Below, in pieces: positions 9,141-17,274 of a stretch of DNA of 64,000 nucleotides. Numbering within the stretch: the stretch's first letter is position 1; every line of letters begins with the position of its first letter. Source of the stretch: Sulfobacillus sp. (GTDB lineage Bacteria > Bacillota > Sulfobacillia > Sulfobacillales > Sulfobacillaceae); NCBI GenBank assembly GCA_027309085.1, contig DAIDDL010000013.1, positions 22,176 to 86,175 of the forward strand, read 5' to 3'. The notes beneath the pieces are model-generated. The model searched no databases. It saw only the letters and a list, made by a program, of their open reading frames with translations, and had not been told where the DNA came from. Position numbers and translations under genes: made by a program.

Positions 9141-9986
9141 ATGAAAATCGCACCGGAATGTGCGGCCTGTCTCTATCTTCAACTGATGAAAACACTGGAC
9201 CACCGGGGCGTAACCGACCAGACGCCCATCCAGCGTGACGTCATGCTCTCACTCGCAGACCAATGGAGTGACTACGACAGTCCTGCCCATGCCATTGACC
9301 AGATGTATCAAGTAGCCAATCACGCCACCAATCAGGTGGATGCCTACACTGATGAGAAAGTCAGAGCCAATGCCCTGGCCGAAATCTTTTGGAGGCAGCA
9401 CCCACTGCCTTTGGAAGACCTTGCTGGACGGCTGGCCTATGCGGCATCCGCCAACATTATTGATGCCGGGCTGGATGCCAATCCTGAGCACTTATTCAGC
9501 CAACTCCAAGAAGCCATGGACGAGGGGCTCGGCATCAACGCCTCTTCTCAGTTTTTTGCAGACGTCCCGGAAGGCAGCCGTCTTCTGTATATCACTGACA
9601 ATGCCGGCGAAGTGGTGTTTGACCGGGAACTGATCCGTGCCCTGCGCCACCAAGGCTATTCCGTGACAATTTTAGTCCGCCACCATCCTTTTCTGAATGA
9701 CGTCACCCGGCAAGACGTCCGCCAGGTTCACCTCGATACCGTGGCCGATAGAGTGCTGGATCTAGGCGACGGGTTTGCCACATGGACACTGAGCCCCGAA
9801 ATGCTCGAGAGCTGGGGCCAAGAGTTTGATGGCTTCATAATCAAGGGCATCGCCAACCTGGAAGCACTGTCACACCGGACACTGCCCCATCCCGCCCTGT
9901 TCCTCTACAGAGCCAAATGCCCTCCTTCAGCACGTCTGGCGGGCGCCGAATGGAACCAAAACGTGGCGTGGCGCCAACCATCATAA
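9141..9986 (+). CDS. DUF89 family protein (ARMT1-like metal-dependent phosphatase fold)
   Basis: 281 residues, start ATG after GCCGAGGTGAATT. The N-terminus has the paired cysteines ECAAC seen in prokaryotic DUF89 subfamily II. The diagnostic TDNAGEVVFDRELI metal/phosphate segment is at about residues 152-165, and FDGFIIKGIANLEAL completes the Rossmann-like core. DUF89 proteins are proposed metabolite damage-control phosphatases; no substrate can be assigned. It is followed by a good intrinsic terminator at 10021, so it is probably transcribed alone. Confidence 0.88.
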   Translation: MKIAPECAACLYLQLMKTLDHRGVTDQTPIQRDVMLSLADQWSDYDSPAHAIDQMYQVANHATNQVDAYTDEKVRANALAEIFWRQHPLPLEDLAGRLAYAASANIIDAGLDANPEHLFSQLQEAMDEGLGINASSQFFADVPEGSRLLYITDNAGEVVFDRELIRALRHQGYSVTILVRHHPFLNDVTRQDVRQVHLDTVADRVLDLGDGFATWTLSPEMLESWGQEFDGFIIKGIANLEALSHRTLPHPALFLYRAKCPPSARLAGAEWNQNVAWRQPS

Positions 9987-10020
9987 CACGGACGAGCAGA
10001 GGGCATACTAGATACTGGGC

Positions 10021-10049
10021 CTGCTGTTGTGTTTTCCCAGCAGTTTTTT
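10021..10049 (+). terminator. Intrinsic terminator after the DUF89 gene
   Basis: CTGCTG at 10021-10026 pairs with CAGCAG at 10038-10043 and is followed by six T at 10044-10049. It sits 35 bp after the stop codon. Confidence 0.65.
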
Positions 10050-10132
10050 GCGTGGAACATGCTACAATGTATTGTCTTGTATGTGGGGGAGCGAACGATG
10101 AGCAAATGCCAATACGGCTGATAAAGGATCGA

Positions 10133-10882
10133 ATGCTGATGAACACTCGGAACGGCACACCAAGCATAGGGTTTAGCAGGCGGCAACGGTGGATCACCGG
10201 TGTTATTGCAGGTCTCGGCGCGCTGTTTGTAGGAGTATCCGTGATGCTCCACTCACGAATCCACAGCCGTATCAGCACTATTGCTATTAACGAAAAGCAG
10301 CCGGTTAATGTCCTTGTAGGGATTCGGGGAACACCTGACGCTCCGGCCTTCCTTGGATTTGTGGCGGTAGTGCGCCCCAACAGCCAGATCCTGACGGTGA
10401 TTCCCGTGTCTGGACGAACGGTGGTCCCCGCCGCCAACGGCGCGCCAAAGCCGCTTTATGAGGCTATTACGGGCGAAAGTCCGTCTTTGGCGACTAAATC
10501 TGTTTCCACCGCCATGGGCGTGCCCATCACCCATTATTTTTACTTTACCACAAAGGATCTCTTAATGGTGATGAACGCTCTATACTACCATACCGACCAC
10601 CTCTGGCCGCAGGCTGCAACCCCAGCCTCCATGCTGGCGACTTTGGGATATCCCGACGGCGCGGCCAGTCCTGCGGGACAGGTGCAGCTGCTCGGCAAAA
10701 TTGTTGATATGCTGCCGGAGGTCACACCCATAGCCGCCGGCGGCCTGCTGGGAATGACCAAGAGTTCGACGACCAACCTAACCGCCTACCAAGTATTTGC
10801 GCTGGCCAACTATATCCGCGGCGATGCCCTGAAGCTGGGCTCGGTCAGTCAGTTGCGCCGACCAAGGAGGTCGCATGGCTAA
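10133..10882 (+). CDS. Divergent LytR-CpsA-Psr (LCP)-like membrane protein
   Basis: 249 residues from ATG 10133 (AAAGGATCGA upstream; ATG 10139 and ATG 10106 are alternatives). A signal anchor spans residues 16-36 after a basic stretch. The outside domain follows the LCP layout: VNVLVGIRGTPDAPAF, a strand ending LTVIPVSGRTVVP, AYxxGG replaced by LYEAITGE, then VPITHYFYFTTKDLLMVMNAL in place of the usual IDYYVVVDF. The canonical catalytic Arg of the P-R-D motif is not where expected, so enzymatic cell-wall polymer ligation is doubtful. It overlaps the next gene by eight bases, a membrane glycosyltransferase, suggesting a joint role in envelope glycans. Confidence 0.6.
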   Translation: MLMNTRNGTPSIGFSRRQRWITGVIAGLGALFVGVSVMLHSRIHSRISTIAINEKQPVNVLVGIRGTPDAPAFLGFVAVVRPNSQILTVIPVSGRTVVPAANGAPKPLYEAITGESPSLATKSVSTAMGVPITHYFYFTTKDLLMVMNALYYHTDHLWPQAATPASMLATLGYPDGAASPAGQVQLLGKIVDMLPEVTPIAAGGLLGMTKSSTTNLTAYQVFALANYIRGDALKLGSVSQLRRPRRSHG

Positions 10883-12101
10883 AGATCTGACATCGGAATC
10901 TCCTGCGCTGTTCCCTGTCCAGACTCCATCTCCTACCCCGCGCTTGAAATGGCCCACCGTCAAGCATTTATTCTGGCTTTTTGCGATATCGCGGGCATTT
11001 TTCATGGAATTAGGCGGCCTGGCTTATATCTATCTGCCCCATGCCTGGGTGGAGTCCCCGCCCAACACCCTGCCGCCGTCCGGCCGGTTGCTGTATCATG
11101 TTACTTTTGGCCTATGGGCTCATTGGGACGGACTGTGGTACTTGTCGATCGCCAACATGGGCTACGCCAACCGGCCCACGGCGACGGCATTCTTCCCCCT
11201 CTACCCCTTAGGTGTCCACTTGCTGGGTGGTGGCGTGGTTGGGGGCGTCCTGTTCAGCTTGCTGTGTTTTGCTGTGACCTTGTGGTTTCTGTTTCGATTG
11301 ACGCAATATGAATTTGGGGACCGAATTGCCTGGAACGCCGTACTGGCCCTGGCTTTTTTCCCTACCTCCTTTTACGCCAACGCTGTGTATTCGGAGTCCC
11401 TGTTTATGGCAGCGGCTATTGGGTCGCTATACTTCGCGCGGACGAGACGCTACCGCATTGCGGGCCCGTTAGCGATGGCCGCCACATTGGTCAGCATGTA
11501 CGGACTGCTTCTGGCCATCCCGCTGCTCTATCTCGCGTGGACTCAGGAAGGACATCGCATCCGCCCGCTGCTTTATAGTCTGTGGGCCCCGTTAGGCCTT
11601 GTGCTGTATATGGGATTTCTCTTAATCCGGTTTGGCGACCCCTTGGTCTTTGAACATGCCCAGAGCAACTGGGGGCGGCATTTCCAATGGGTCGGAGGGA
11701 CACTGTGGGCAGCGACAGTGAAAGCCTGGCAAGTCGCAGGACAGGCCTTCAGCCTGCACACACTGTTTGCCACAGGAATGCCCCAACTGAGCGCCAGTAA
11801 TTTTTACAACTGGGTATTCGCCTTGTTTTTGCTGATCATGCTAGCCTTATCGGTGAAATACCTGCCCGCCTATTTATGGATTTATGAGGTGCTGGCGCTG
11901 CTGGTTCCTTTTTCCTACCCGGCTACCGGAAATCCCCTGATGTCCCTGCCGCGTCTTGTGCTGGAAGCATTTCCTACATTCATCACGTTGGGGCTGGTGA
12001 TCAGCCGCAAGCCCTGGCATAAGACACTGTATTTTATTGCATCCCTGCCTCTAGGCATATTGTTTGTGGCTCTATATGCTACCGCCCACTGGGTAGCCTG
12101 A
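10875..12101 (+). CDS. GT-C fold membrane glycosyltransferase (PIG-V-like)
   Basis: 408 residues with about ten membrane segments. The first large loop contains HWDGLWYLSIANMGY, with the acidic residue typical of GT-C enzymes, followed by AFFPLYPL, the strong signature of the PIG-V/mannosyltransferase family. Such enzymes transfer a sugar from a lipid-linked donor on the outer face of the membrane. The start ATG lies inside the end of the LCP-like gene (GGAGGTCGC just before), so the two are translationally coupled. A strong hairpin follows the stop. Confidence 0.78.
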   Translation: MAKDLTSESPALFPVQTPSPTPRLKWPTVKHLFWLFAISRAFFMELGGLAYIYLPHAWVESPPNTLPPSGRLLYHVTFGLWAHWDGLWYLSIANMGYANRPTATAFFPLYPLGVHLLGGGVVGGVLFSLLCFAVTLWFLFRLTQYEFGDRIAWNAVLALAFFPTSFYANAVYSESLFMAAAIGSLYFARTRRYRIAGPLAMAATLVSMYGLLLAIPLLYLAWTQEGHRIRPLLYSLWAPLGLVLYMGFLLIRFGDPLVFEHAQSNWGRHFQWVGGTLWAATVKAWQVAGQAFSLHTLFATGMPQLSASNFYNWVFALFLLIMLALSVKYLPAYLWIYEVLALLVPFSYPATGNPLMSLPRLVLEAFPTFITLGLVISRKPWHKTLYFIASLPLGILFVALYATAHWVA

Positions 12102-12127
12102 AGCGCCACGGTCACCCGTGGCGCTTC
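12100..12127. terminator. Hairpin terminator after the GT-C gene
   Basis: GAAGCGCCACGG at 12100-12111 and CCGTGGCGCTTC at 12116-12127 form a perfect 12-bp stem with a TCAC loop; it begins in the stop codon. The T-run is weak. Position between convergent genes suggests use from both sides. Confidence 0.6.
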
Positions 12128-12155
12128 GTCAGTCCTGCCGCAACTCACGGGAGAG

Positions 12156-12476
12156 TTAGTGGCCTCCGCAACTGCAGCCCGTCTGGGCCTGAGGGTTCGT
12201 CAGGACAAACCCTTCCTGCATTGGGTCCATTTTATAATCTAGGATCCCACCTTCCACGTAGGGCCGACTCTCCGCGTTAACGACCAAGATCACGCCTGCG
12301 GCCTTGATCTGCTCGTCTTCCTGGCTGAGTTCCTGGTCCCAGAACATGCGGTAGCCAATGCGCCCGCACCCGCAAGCCGGCTCAGCGCTGACGCGGACAT
12401 AGTCCGCCTGCTTCTCCGTGCCCAGCTCTGCCAGTTTGGCAATCGCCTCAGGCGTCACTTCAATTTGTAAGCTCAT
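12156..12476 (-). CDS. A-type iron-sulfur carrier / HesB-like protein
   Basis: 106 residues. The ATG at 12476 follows AAAGGGAGGGATTGATT. The fold matches IscA/SufA/HesB: EVTPEAIAKL at the start, VRVSAEPACGCGRIGYRM where the first conserved cysteine lies, VEGGILDYK, and a C-terminal GCSCGG supplying the C-x-C pair. The internal ACGC and the acidic insert QELSQEDEQIKAAG are less common and place it in the side branch of HesB-like proteins. Its start overlaps the end of the preceding TauE gene by 17 bases. Confidence 0.85.
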   Translation of the reverse strand: MSLQIEVTPEAIAKLAELGTEKQADYVRVSAEPACGCGRIGYRMFWDQELSQEDEQIKAAGVILVVNAESRPYVEGGILDYKMDPMQEGFVLTNPQAQTGCSCGGH

Positions 12477-13296
12477 AATCAATCCCTCCCTTTACCCCAT
12501 CATAAAGGGCTATAGACGGTCTGTAAAGGCTGGCCCAGTTGTGCTGCATCAGATACAGCCCACCCACCAGCATAATGCTCCCAGCGATCCACTGCAGATG
12601 CACGGTGGACAGCTCCTTAGCCTTCCATGGCCGCAAGCGCACGCCGCTCCAAATCCCTGCAAAAGCTCCGGCAAGATAGAATGGGACCAGATGCCAGTCG
12701 ATGGCACATCGCCCGAGATTGCGCACGGTAGCGGTCAATGTCAGGGCTACCACTGACAACAACCCACTTCCCGCGGCGCTAGCCGCAGGAAGTCCGGTCC
12801 AGATCATGGCAGGGAACACTAAAAATCCACCGCCGCCTCCAAAAAACCCTGCCACCGCTCCTACAATCAGTCCTGCTATTCCGAGCCGGGCTGCCGGAGT
12901 TTTGGCGTCCCCGGTATGTTTTGGTAAAATGAAAGTCAGCGCGGCATTAACCAACATCACCAGACCTAATAAAGCCAGGCGGAGGTGGGGCGAGAGAGAC
13001 TGTTGGGCCATGTGGCCAATGGCCATCCCAACCCAGCCGGGAAGAGTAAACCACACAGCCGGGCGCCACGTCTTGCTGACGGCATGGCGGCGCATGCCCA
13101 CCAGTGCAATAGCCATCACCGCCGTTAAGGCAGTGGATGTGCCAAACAGCATGCCAATATTTTTAAGACCGAACAGGTAGCGCAAAATGAACACGGACAG
13201 CACCAGGATTCCGCCACCAATGGTAGCCACCAGGAACCCTAATCCCGAACCAGCGGCCACGGCCAGCACACTTGTAGCCGACACATTATCCAGCAC
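12460..13296 (-). CDS. TauE/SafE family sulfite/anion permease
   Basis: 278 residues from GTG 13296, chosen because ATGGGAGGGTGCCTG places GGGAGGG six bases before it; ATG 13311 is the alternative. Eight hydrophobic segments in two repeats, each starting with a glycine-rich turn (FLVATIGGGILVLSVFIL, and VGAVAGFFGGGGGFLVFPAM). Family members move sulfite, sulfoacetate or related anions. It is translated together with the A-type Fe-S carrier downstream, an arrangement that points to sulfur metabolism. Confidence 0.85.
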   Translation of the reverse strand: MLDNVSATSVLAVAAGSGLGFLVATIGGGILVLSVFILRYLFGLKNIGMLFGTSTALTAVMAIALVGMRRHAVSKTWRPAVWFTLPGWVGMAIGHMAQQSLSPHLRLALLGLVMLVNAALTFILPKHTGDAKTPAARLGIAGLIVGAVAGFFGGGGGFLVFPAMIWTGLPAASAAGSGLLSVVALTLTATVRNLGRCAIDWHLVPFYLAGAFAGIWSGVRLRPWKAKELSTVHLQWIAGSIMLVGGLYLMQHNWASLYRPSIALYDGVKGGIDYELTN

Positions 13297-13370
13297 CAGG
13301 CACCCTCCCATTTGTTTGGTGTTAGAATGCGCGCGTTCGGCTCAAAGCATGCACAAAGGAGGAGAAGCGA

Positions 13371-14216
13371 ATGAAGAACTGGCTGGCGTCCGCAAAGGCG
13401 TTCGCGTCACGGGTAGCCCGGGATGACATGCCATCCTATGCGGCAGCCCTGGCCTACAAATTTTTGTTTGCCCTATTTCCCCTGGTTCTTTTTCTTACCG
13501 CGCTGTTGGGGTTTATGCGGCTCCATGGGAGCATCGGCCAGGTAACCCGCCCGCTGGACGCCCTGGTGCCCCCAGCGGTGCTGGATTTGCTGCAGAAGAG
13601 CATTGTACAGGCGGTGCGCCACGAAAATCCGACCATTTTGTCGCTGGGCATCGTCGGATTTGTGTGGGGCATGTCCGGGGCCTTTTTGGGCCTCATGGAT
13701 GCCTTCAATCATGCCTACGAACTGCCCTATCCCTACCACCGTACAGTTTGGCAGCGGTATGGCCTCTCCCTGGGGACAGGCATCATCGTCGGCCTTTTAT
13801 TTATTGCCGTGCTCGTCATAGGCACCGGGGGCACGGAAGCGACGCACTGGGTCCTGGTGCATCTTATTCACTGGTCTGCCGGAGCCAGAGCTTCCGCGGC
13901 TGTGCGGTGGGTGTTGATGCTGGTGCTGTTAGTGGTCAGTCTGGACATCCTCTATACCGTACTGCCCGATCTGCGCCTGCGCTTCGTTATTCTGCGGCCT
14001 GGAACCGTGCTGGCCACTGCCGTTTTTCTGGTCATGTCGTCGTTGTTTTCCCTCTATACCAGTCATTTCAATACGTACAATAAAATGTATGGAAGTTTGG
14101 GCACCGTCATTCTACTGCTGCTCTATCTTTATTTCTTCGCTCTGGCAATCCTTCTCGGAGCCGAGCTTAATGCCATGACGGAGCACCACCGGGCGATGCC
14201 CCCCTACAAGAGATGA
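13371..14216 (+). CDS. YihY/BrkB (UPF0761) membrane protein
   Basis: 281 residues, ATG after AAAGGAGGAGAAGCGA. The N-terminus carries DDMPSYAAALAYKFLFALFPLVLFL, read here as DDMPSYAAALAYKF and LFALFPLVLFL, the family signature. Six membrane segments follow, ending in GSLGTVILLLLYLYFFALAILLGAELNA (YGSLG and LLGAELNA are the conserved parts). Its function is unknown; it was once proposed to be ribonuclease BN, which is no longer held. It is convergent with the DUF445 gene and the coding ends overlap by 13 bp. Confidence 0.9.
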   Translation: MKNWLASAKAFASRVARDDMPSYAAALAYKFLFALFPLVLFLTALLGFMRLHGSIGQVTRPLDALVPPAVLDLLQKSIVQAVRHENPTILSLGIVGFVWGMSGAFLGLMDAFNHAYELPYPYHRTVWQRYGLSLGTGIIVGLLFIAVLVIGTGGTEATHWVLVHLIHWSAGARASAAVRWVLMLVLLVVSLDILYTVLPDLRLRFVILRPGTVLATAVFLVMSSLFSLYTSHFNTYNKMYGSLGTVILLLLYLYFFALAILLGAELNAMTEHHRAMPPYKR

Positions 14217-15418
14217 ATAAGGATAGCCAGCAGCAGTCCTACCATCCCACCCACTAAAGCCCCGTTGACCCGGATCCACTGCAGGTCGCGGCCCACATAC
14301 CATTCTAATTTGTCGATCCATTCCCGCTCATCCATATGCGTCAGATTGTCGCGGACCAGGCGCCCGATCATCGGGTGATAGCGGCGCAAAAGCGAAACGG
14401 TCATGCGTTTGACCATGCCCTCCAGCATGGCCTGCTGCTCGGGATTGGCACTGAGAGCATCGGCCATGTCTCCCATGGCCTTGCCAATGCCGTCCCACAG
14501 GCCTTCCTGATTCAGACGGGTACGCACCTCAGTCATCACTAAATCGACCGCCCGATCCCACGGCACATGGGTGACAAGCTCGTCTTTCGCCCCTTCGATG
14601 CGTTCCCGCAAGGCGGCATCGTCCCGCACCGTAATCATAATGCGCACCAGCGCGAGTTCGAATTGTTCAAATGCCTTCTTGGACTGCAGCCAATCAATCA
14701 GCTGTGCTTTGACTGTGACACTGAGGTCCTTGTAATCCACCGTTCCCAAAGATTCCAGGAGCCCGAGCACGAGTTTTTGAGTGGTCGTCTTGGTATATTT
14801 CTCCAGCATGTCCTTAAGGCGGTTCTCCATATCTTCCGTGAATTCCACACTGTTGAGGACCTGGATCACATGCCGAGCCAAAAACGCAAAGAGAGGGCGG
14901 TCATTCTCCGATTGGACCAGCCATTTGACGATGCTCACCACATAGTCAGACAGGTCCATACCGTGCACTTTGTCGGCCGTAAAGCGCTCCAGATAGTCAG
15001 CCAATTTGTCTTCTGGCATCAACGACAGCAATTGATTCACCGCTTCCGTTATGGCCCCGCGGATCTCCGGACTTGGAGGCGCTTGCAATAACCTGATGAT
15101 CTGCCGGCTGACCTGCAGCTTTGCAATATTGGATTCGATAAAGCCGACAGACAGCAGTTCGGTTTCCACTAATGTGGCCAAGGCGTCCACGATCCGGTCG
15201 CGGTTGGCTGAAATAATCGAAGTGTGCGGAAGCCAAGTAATCCCCAATGGGTGCCGGAACAAGGCGGTTACGGCATACCAGTCCGCCACCCCGCCAGCCA
15301 GTCCCGCCAGGGACATCGATTCCAGATAGGGCGCCCAGAATTGCCGGTGGAATACCAGCGCGACCAGAAACAAAAACAGCGCAATCCCTAAAGTGATGTT
15401 GGCCCAACGTCGTTGCAC
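14204..15418 (-). CDS. DUF445 membrane-anchored protein
   Basis: 404 residues. The GTG at 15418 follows TTTGGAGGGAATACC; a much longer open frame upstream has no ribosome binding site and overlaps the pyrophosphatase. The N-terminus has two hydrophobic helices bracketing SLAGLAGGVADWYAVTALFRHPLG, which contains the typical DUF445 GGxADWxAVxALFxHPLG signature, and a final helix GGMVGLLLAILIHLL. The long middle is helical and charged. The topology suggests both ends in the membrane with a large cytoplasmic or external domain. Function unknown. Confidence 0.88.
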   Translation of the reverse strand: MQRRWANITLGIALFLFLVALVFHRQFWAPYLESMSLAGLAGGVADWYAVTALFRHPLGITWLPHTSIISANRDRIVDALATLVETELLSVGFIESNIAKLQVSRQIIRLLQAPPSPEIRGAITEAVNQLLSLMPEDKLADYLERFTADKVHGMDLSDYVVSIVKWLVQSENDRPLFAFLARHVIQVLNSVEFTEDMENRLKDMLEKYTKTTTQKLVLGLLESLGTVDYKDLSVTVKAQLIDWLQSKKAFEQFELALVRIMITVRDDAALRERIEGAKDELVTHVPWDRAVDLVMTEVRTRLNQEGLWDGIGKAMGDMADALSANPEQQAMLEGMVKRMTVSLLRRYHPMIGRLVRDNLTHMDEREWIDKLEWYVGRDLQWIRVNGALVGGMVGLLLAILIHLL

Positions 15419-15629
15419 GGTATTCCCTCCAAATTTCATCTTACCGAACTCGGCCTGGCAACGCAAAGGTCGCGCGCCGATCAATACTGCCATCATACGC
15501 CATGATAAGCCGCCCTGCATTGATTTTTGCGCCCGCATCTCGCACAATGAAACAAGCGCAGGCGTGCGCCGCACGCTGCCGCATGACGCGCCGCCAGCGG
15601 CGCTGTGATGATGGAGGAGGAATGCTTCA

Positions 15630-16115
15630 GTGGTCATTGATGTTGTTGTAGAAATTCCCCGGGGAAGCCAAAATAAATATGAAGCCGATCACGAAACGGG
15701 ACGCATCCGCTTGGACCGGGTGCTCTATTCACCATTTCACTATCCCACCGAGTACGGATTTGTCGAGAAAACGTTAGGCGAGGACGGTGACCCCATCGAT
15801 GTCATGGTGTTAATGTCGCAGTCCACGTTTCCTGGTTGCATTGTCCGTGGCCGCATTGTCGGTCTGCTGGAAATGACCGACGAAAATGGTGTGGACAACA
15901 AAATCTTGACGGTGGCTGCAGATGATCCCCGCATGAACGGAATCGAGACAATCAAGGATGTCTCTCAACATACTCTTAAAGAGATTGCCCACTTTTTTGC
16001 GACATATAAAGAGCTTGAAGGCAAGGAATCGCATGTCGGCGGCTGGCAAGATCATGAAGTCGGCGAACGCGTCCTGAAAGAAAGCCAAGAGCGCTTTGTG
16101 AAAGGCCAGCATTAA
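15630..16115 (+). CDS. ppa: Inorganic pyrophosphatase, family I
   Basis: 161 residues from GTG 15630, with ATGGAGGAGGAATGC upstream; an ATG at 15622 is out of frame. The family I active site is complete: EIPRGSQNKYE, YPTEYGFVEKTLGEDGDPIDVMVL (split as YPTEYGFVEKTL and GEDGDPIDVMVL), with D-x-D-P-x-D metal ligands, and the later KDVSQHTLKEIAHFF helix. It hydrolyses pyrophosphate in the cytosol to drive biosynthesis. The stop overlaps the convergent FUSC gene by four bases. Confidence 0.95.
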   Translation: MVIDVVVEIPRGSQNKYEADHETGRIRLDRVLYSPFHYPTEYGFVEKTLGEDGDPIDVMVLMSQSTFPGCIVRGRIVGLLEMTDENGVDNKILTVAADDPRMNGIETIKDVSQHTLKEIAHFFATYKELEGKESHVGGWQDHEVGERVLKESQERFVKGQH

Positions 16116-17245
16116 CCGGGGCCCAAATCGCGGGCGGCAGGGATGACCAGCGGAATCAGAAGGCGGGACGACACGAGCAAGTCTTGAGTCATTTTTTCGA
16201 CATCCGCCAGTACAGCCGCCAGGTCGATCCAGTCCACCGCGGACCCTTCAACGTTTTCAGCCAACAGGCGTCGCATTTGCGATGCCTGTTTCAACTGTCT
16301 TTCCAATTGCCAGGCCGCATGGGGGTCCCGGTCAATAATGATGCGGGAATAGGTCCCAAGGGCCCGTGCCATCATCGCCAGCAATTCGGCCATGCCAGTC
16401 GCCATGGCCTGCGGCAGCGACACATATGGGTCGCTTACATTGCGCTCGGCGGTAACGAACAGACTGCGCGCAATACCCCGGACTTGGGACAGCGCATGCT
16501 CCAGCACTGTTGCCGCCTGTCTCAGGGTCTTCAGCCGCAGGCGTCTTTTGGATGCCATGACATTCCATTTCAAACTCTTTTCGGCTTGGCGGATAGCCCG
16601 TTTGACCTCTTCCAGAGAGCGGTCGACCCCGCGCGCCCGTCTCAAATGGCGGCTGGCGTGATCCGGACTGAGTCCCGCAATGAGATCGGCACGAATTTCC
16701 CCTAGAACATCACAAACTTCCTGGTCCAAAACGGTAATCGCATTCTCGGCTGACGGGGTCGCATCAGGAGGCCATACCAGTGCATTGACGGCTACTGCCA
16801 CGACAACCCCCACAGCCGTGTCGAGGGCCCGGATCCATGCGTATTGGGGCGCCATGCGCCCCACAGTCATCACCAACAGCGCAGTCACGGCCACCTGCGG
16901 GATTCCCTGAGTACCCATGCGCAGGCGGGTCGCCAGAAATACCGCGAGATACACCACAATTCCCACGGACCATGCCGACAAGCGAAAAAAATATCCGGCA
17001 GCGACCGCCAAAACAATTCCGCCCGCCACCCCGGCCACCCTCTGCACCCCACGCGACACAGACTCTGCGACAGTCACCTGCAAAGACAAGATAGCCGCCA
17101 GCGGCGCGAAATACGGACGGCTGGTCCCAAAAAGCCGCTGAGCCGCGAACCATGAAGCGCCAGCAGCCAGACCCGTCTTGAAAACCTGGGAATTCGTGCC
17201 CTGTTCAATCAGGCTGCGCACCTTCTGCCACTGTATCCGCATCAT
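16112..17245 (-). CDS. FUSC / aromatic acid exporter-like membrane protein
   Basis: 377 residues from ATG 17245; no strong ribosome binding site is visible, and a longer frame would overlap the amidase stop at 17275. The N-terminal third holds five to six membrane helices with RPYFAPLAAILSLQVTVAESVSRG (RPYFAPLAAIL and QVTVAESVSRG), the hallmark of FUSC proteins, and the rest is a long helical cytoplasmic region. Relatives include the aromatic carboxylate efflux proteins. It may be read through from the amidase operon, 29 bp upstream. Confidence 0.75.
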   Translation of the reverse strand: MMRIQWQKVRSLIEQGTNSQVFKTGLAAGASWFAAQRLFGTSRPYFAPLAAILSLQVTVAESVSRGVQRVAGVAGGIVLAVAAGYFFRLSAWSVGIVVYLAVFLATRLRMGTQGIPQVAVTALLVMTVGRMAPQYAWIRALDTAVGVVVAVAVNALVWPPDATPSAENAITVLDQEVCDVLGEIRADLIAGLSPDHASRHLRRARGVDRSLEEVKRAIRQAEKSLKWNVMASKRRLRLKTLRQAATVLEHALSQVRGIARSLFVTAERNVSDPYVSLPQAMATGMAELLAMMARALGTYSRIIIDRDPHAAWQLERQLKQASQMRRLLAENVEGSAVDWIDLAAVLADVEKMTQDLLVSSRLLIPLVIPAARDLGPG

Positions 17246-17274
17246 GGTGCTAGGATGGTGCGCCAGGCTATTCT

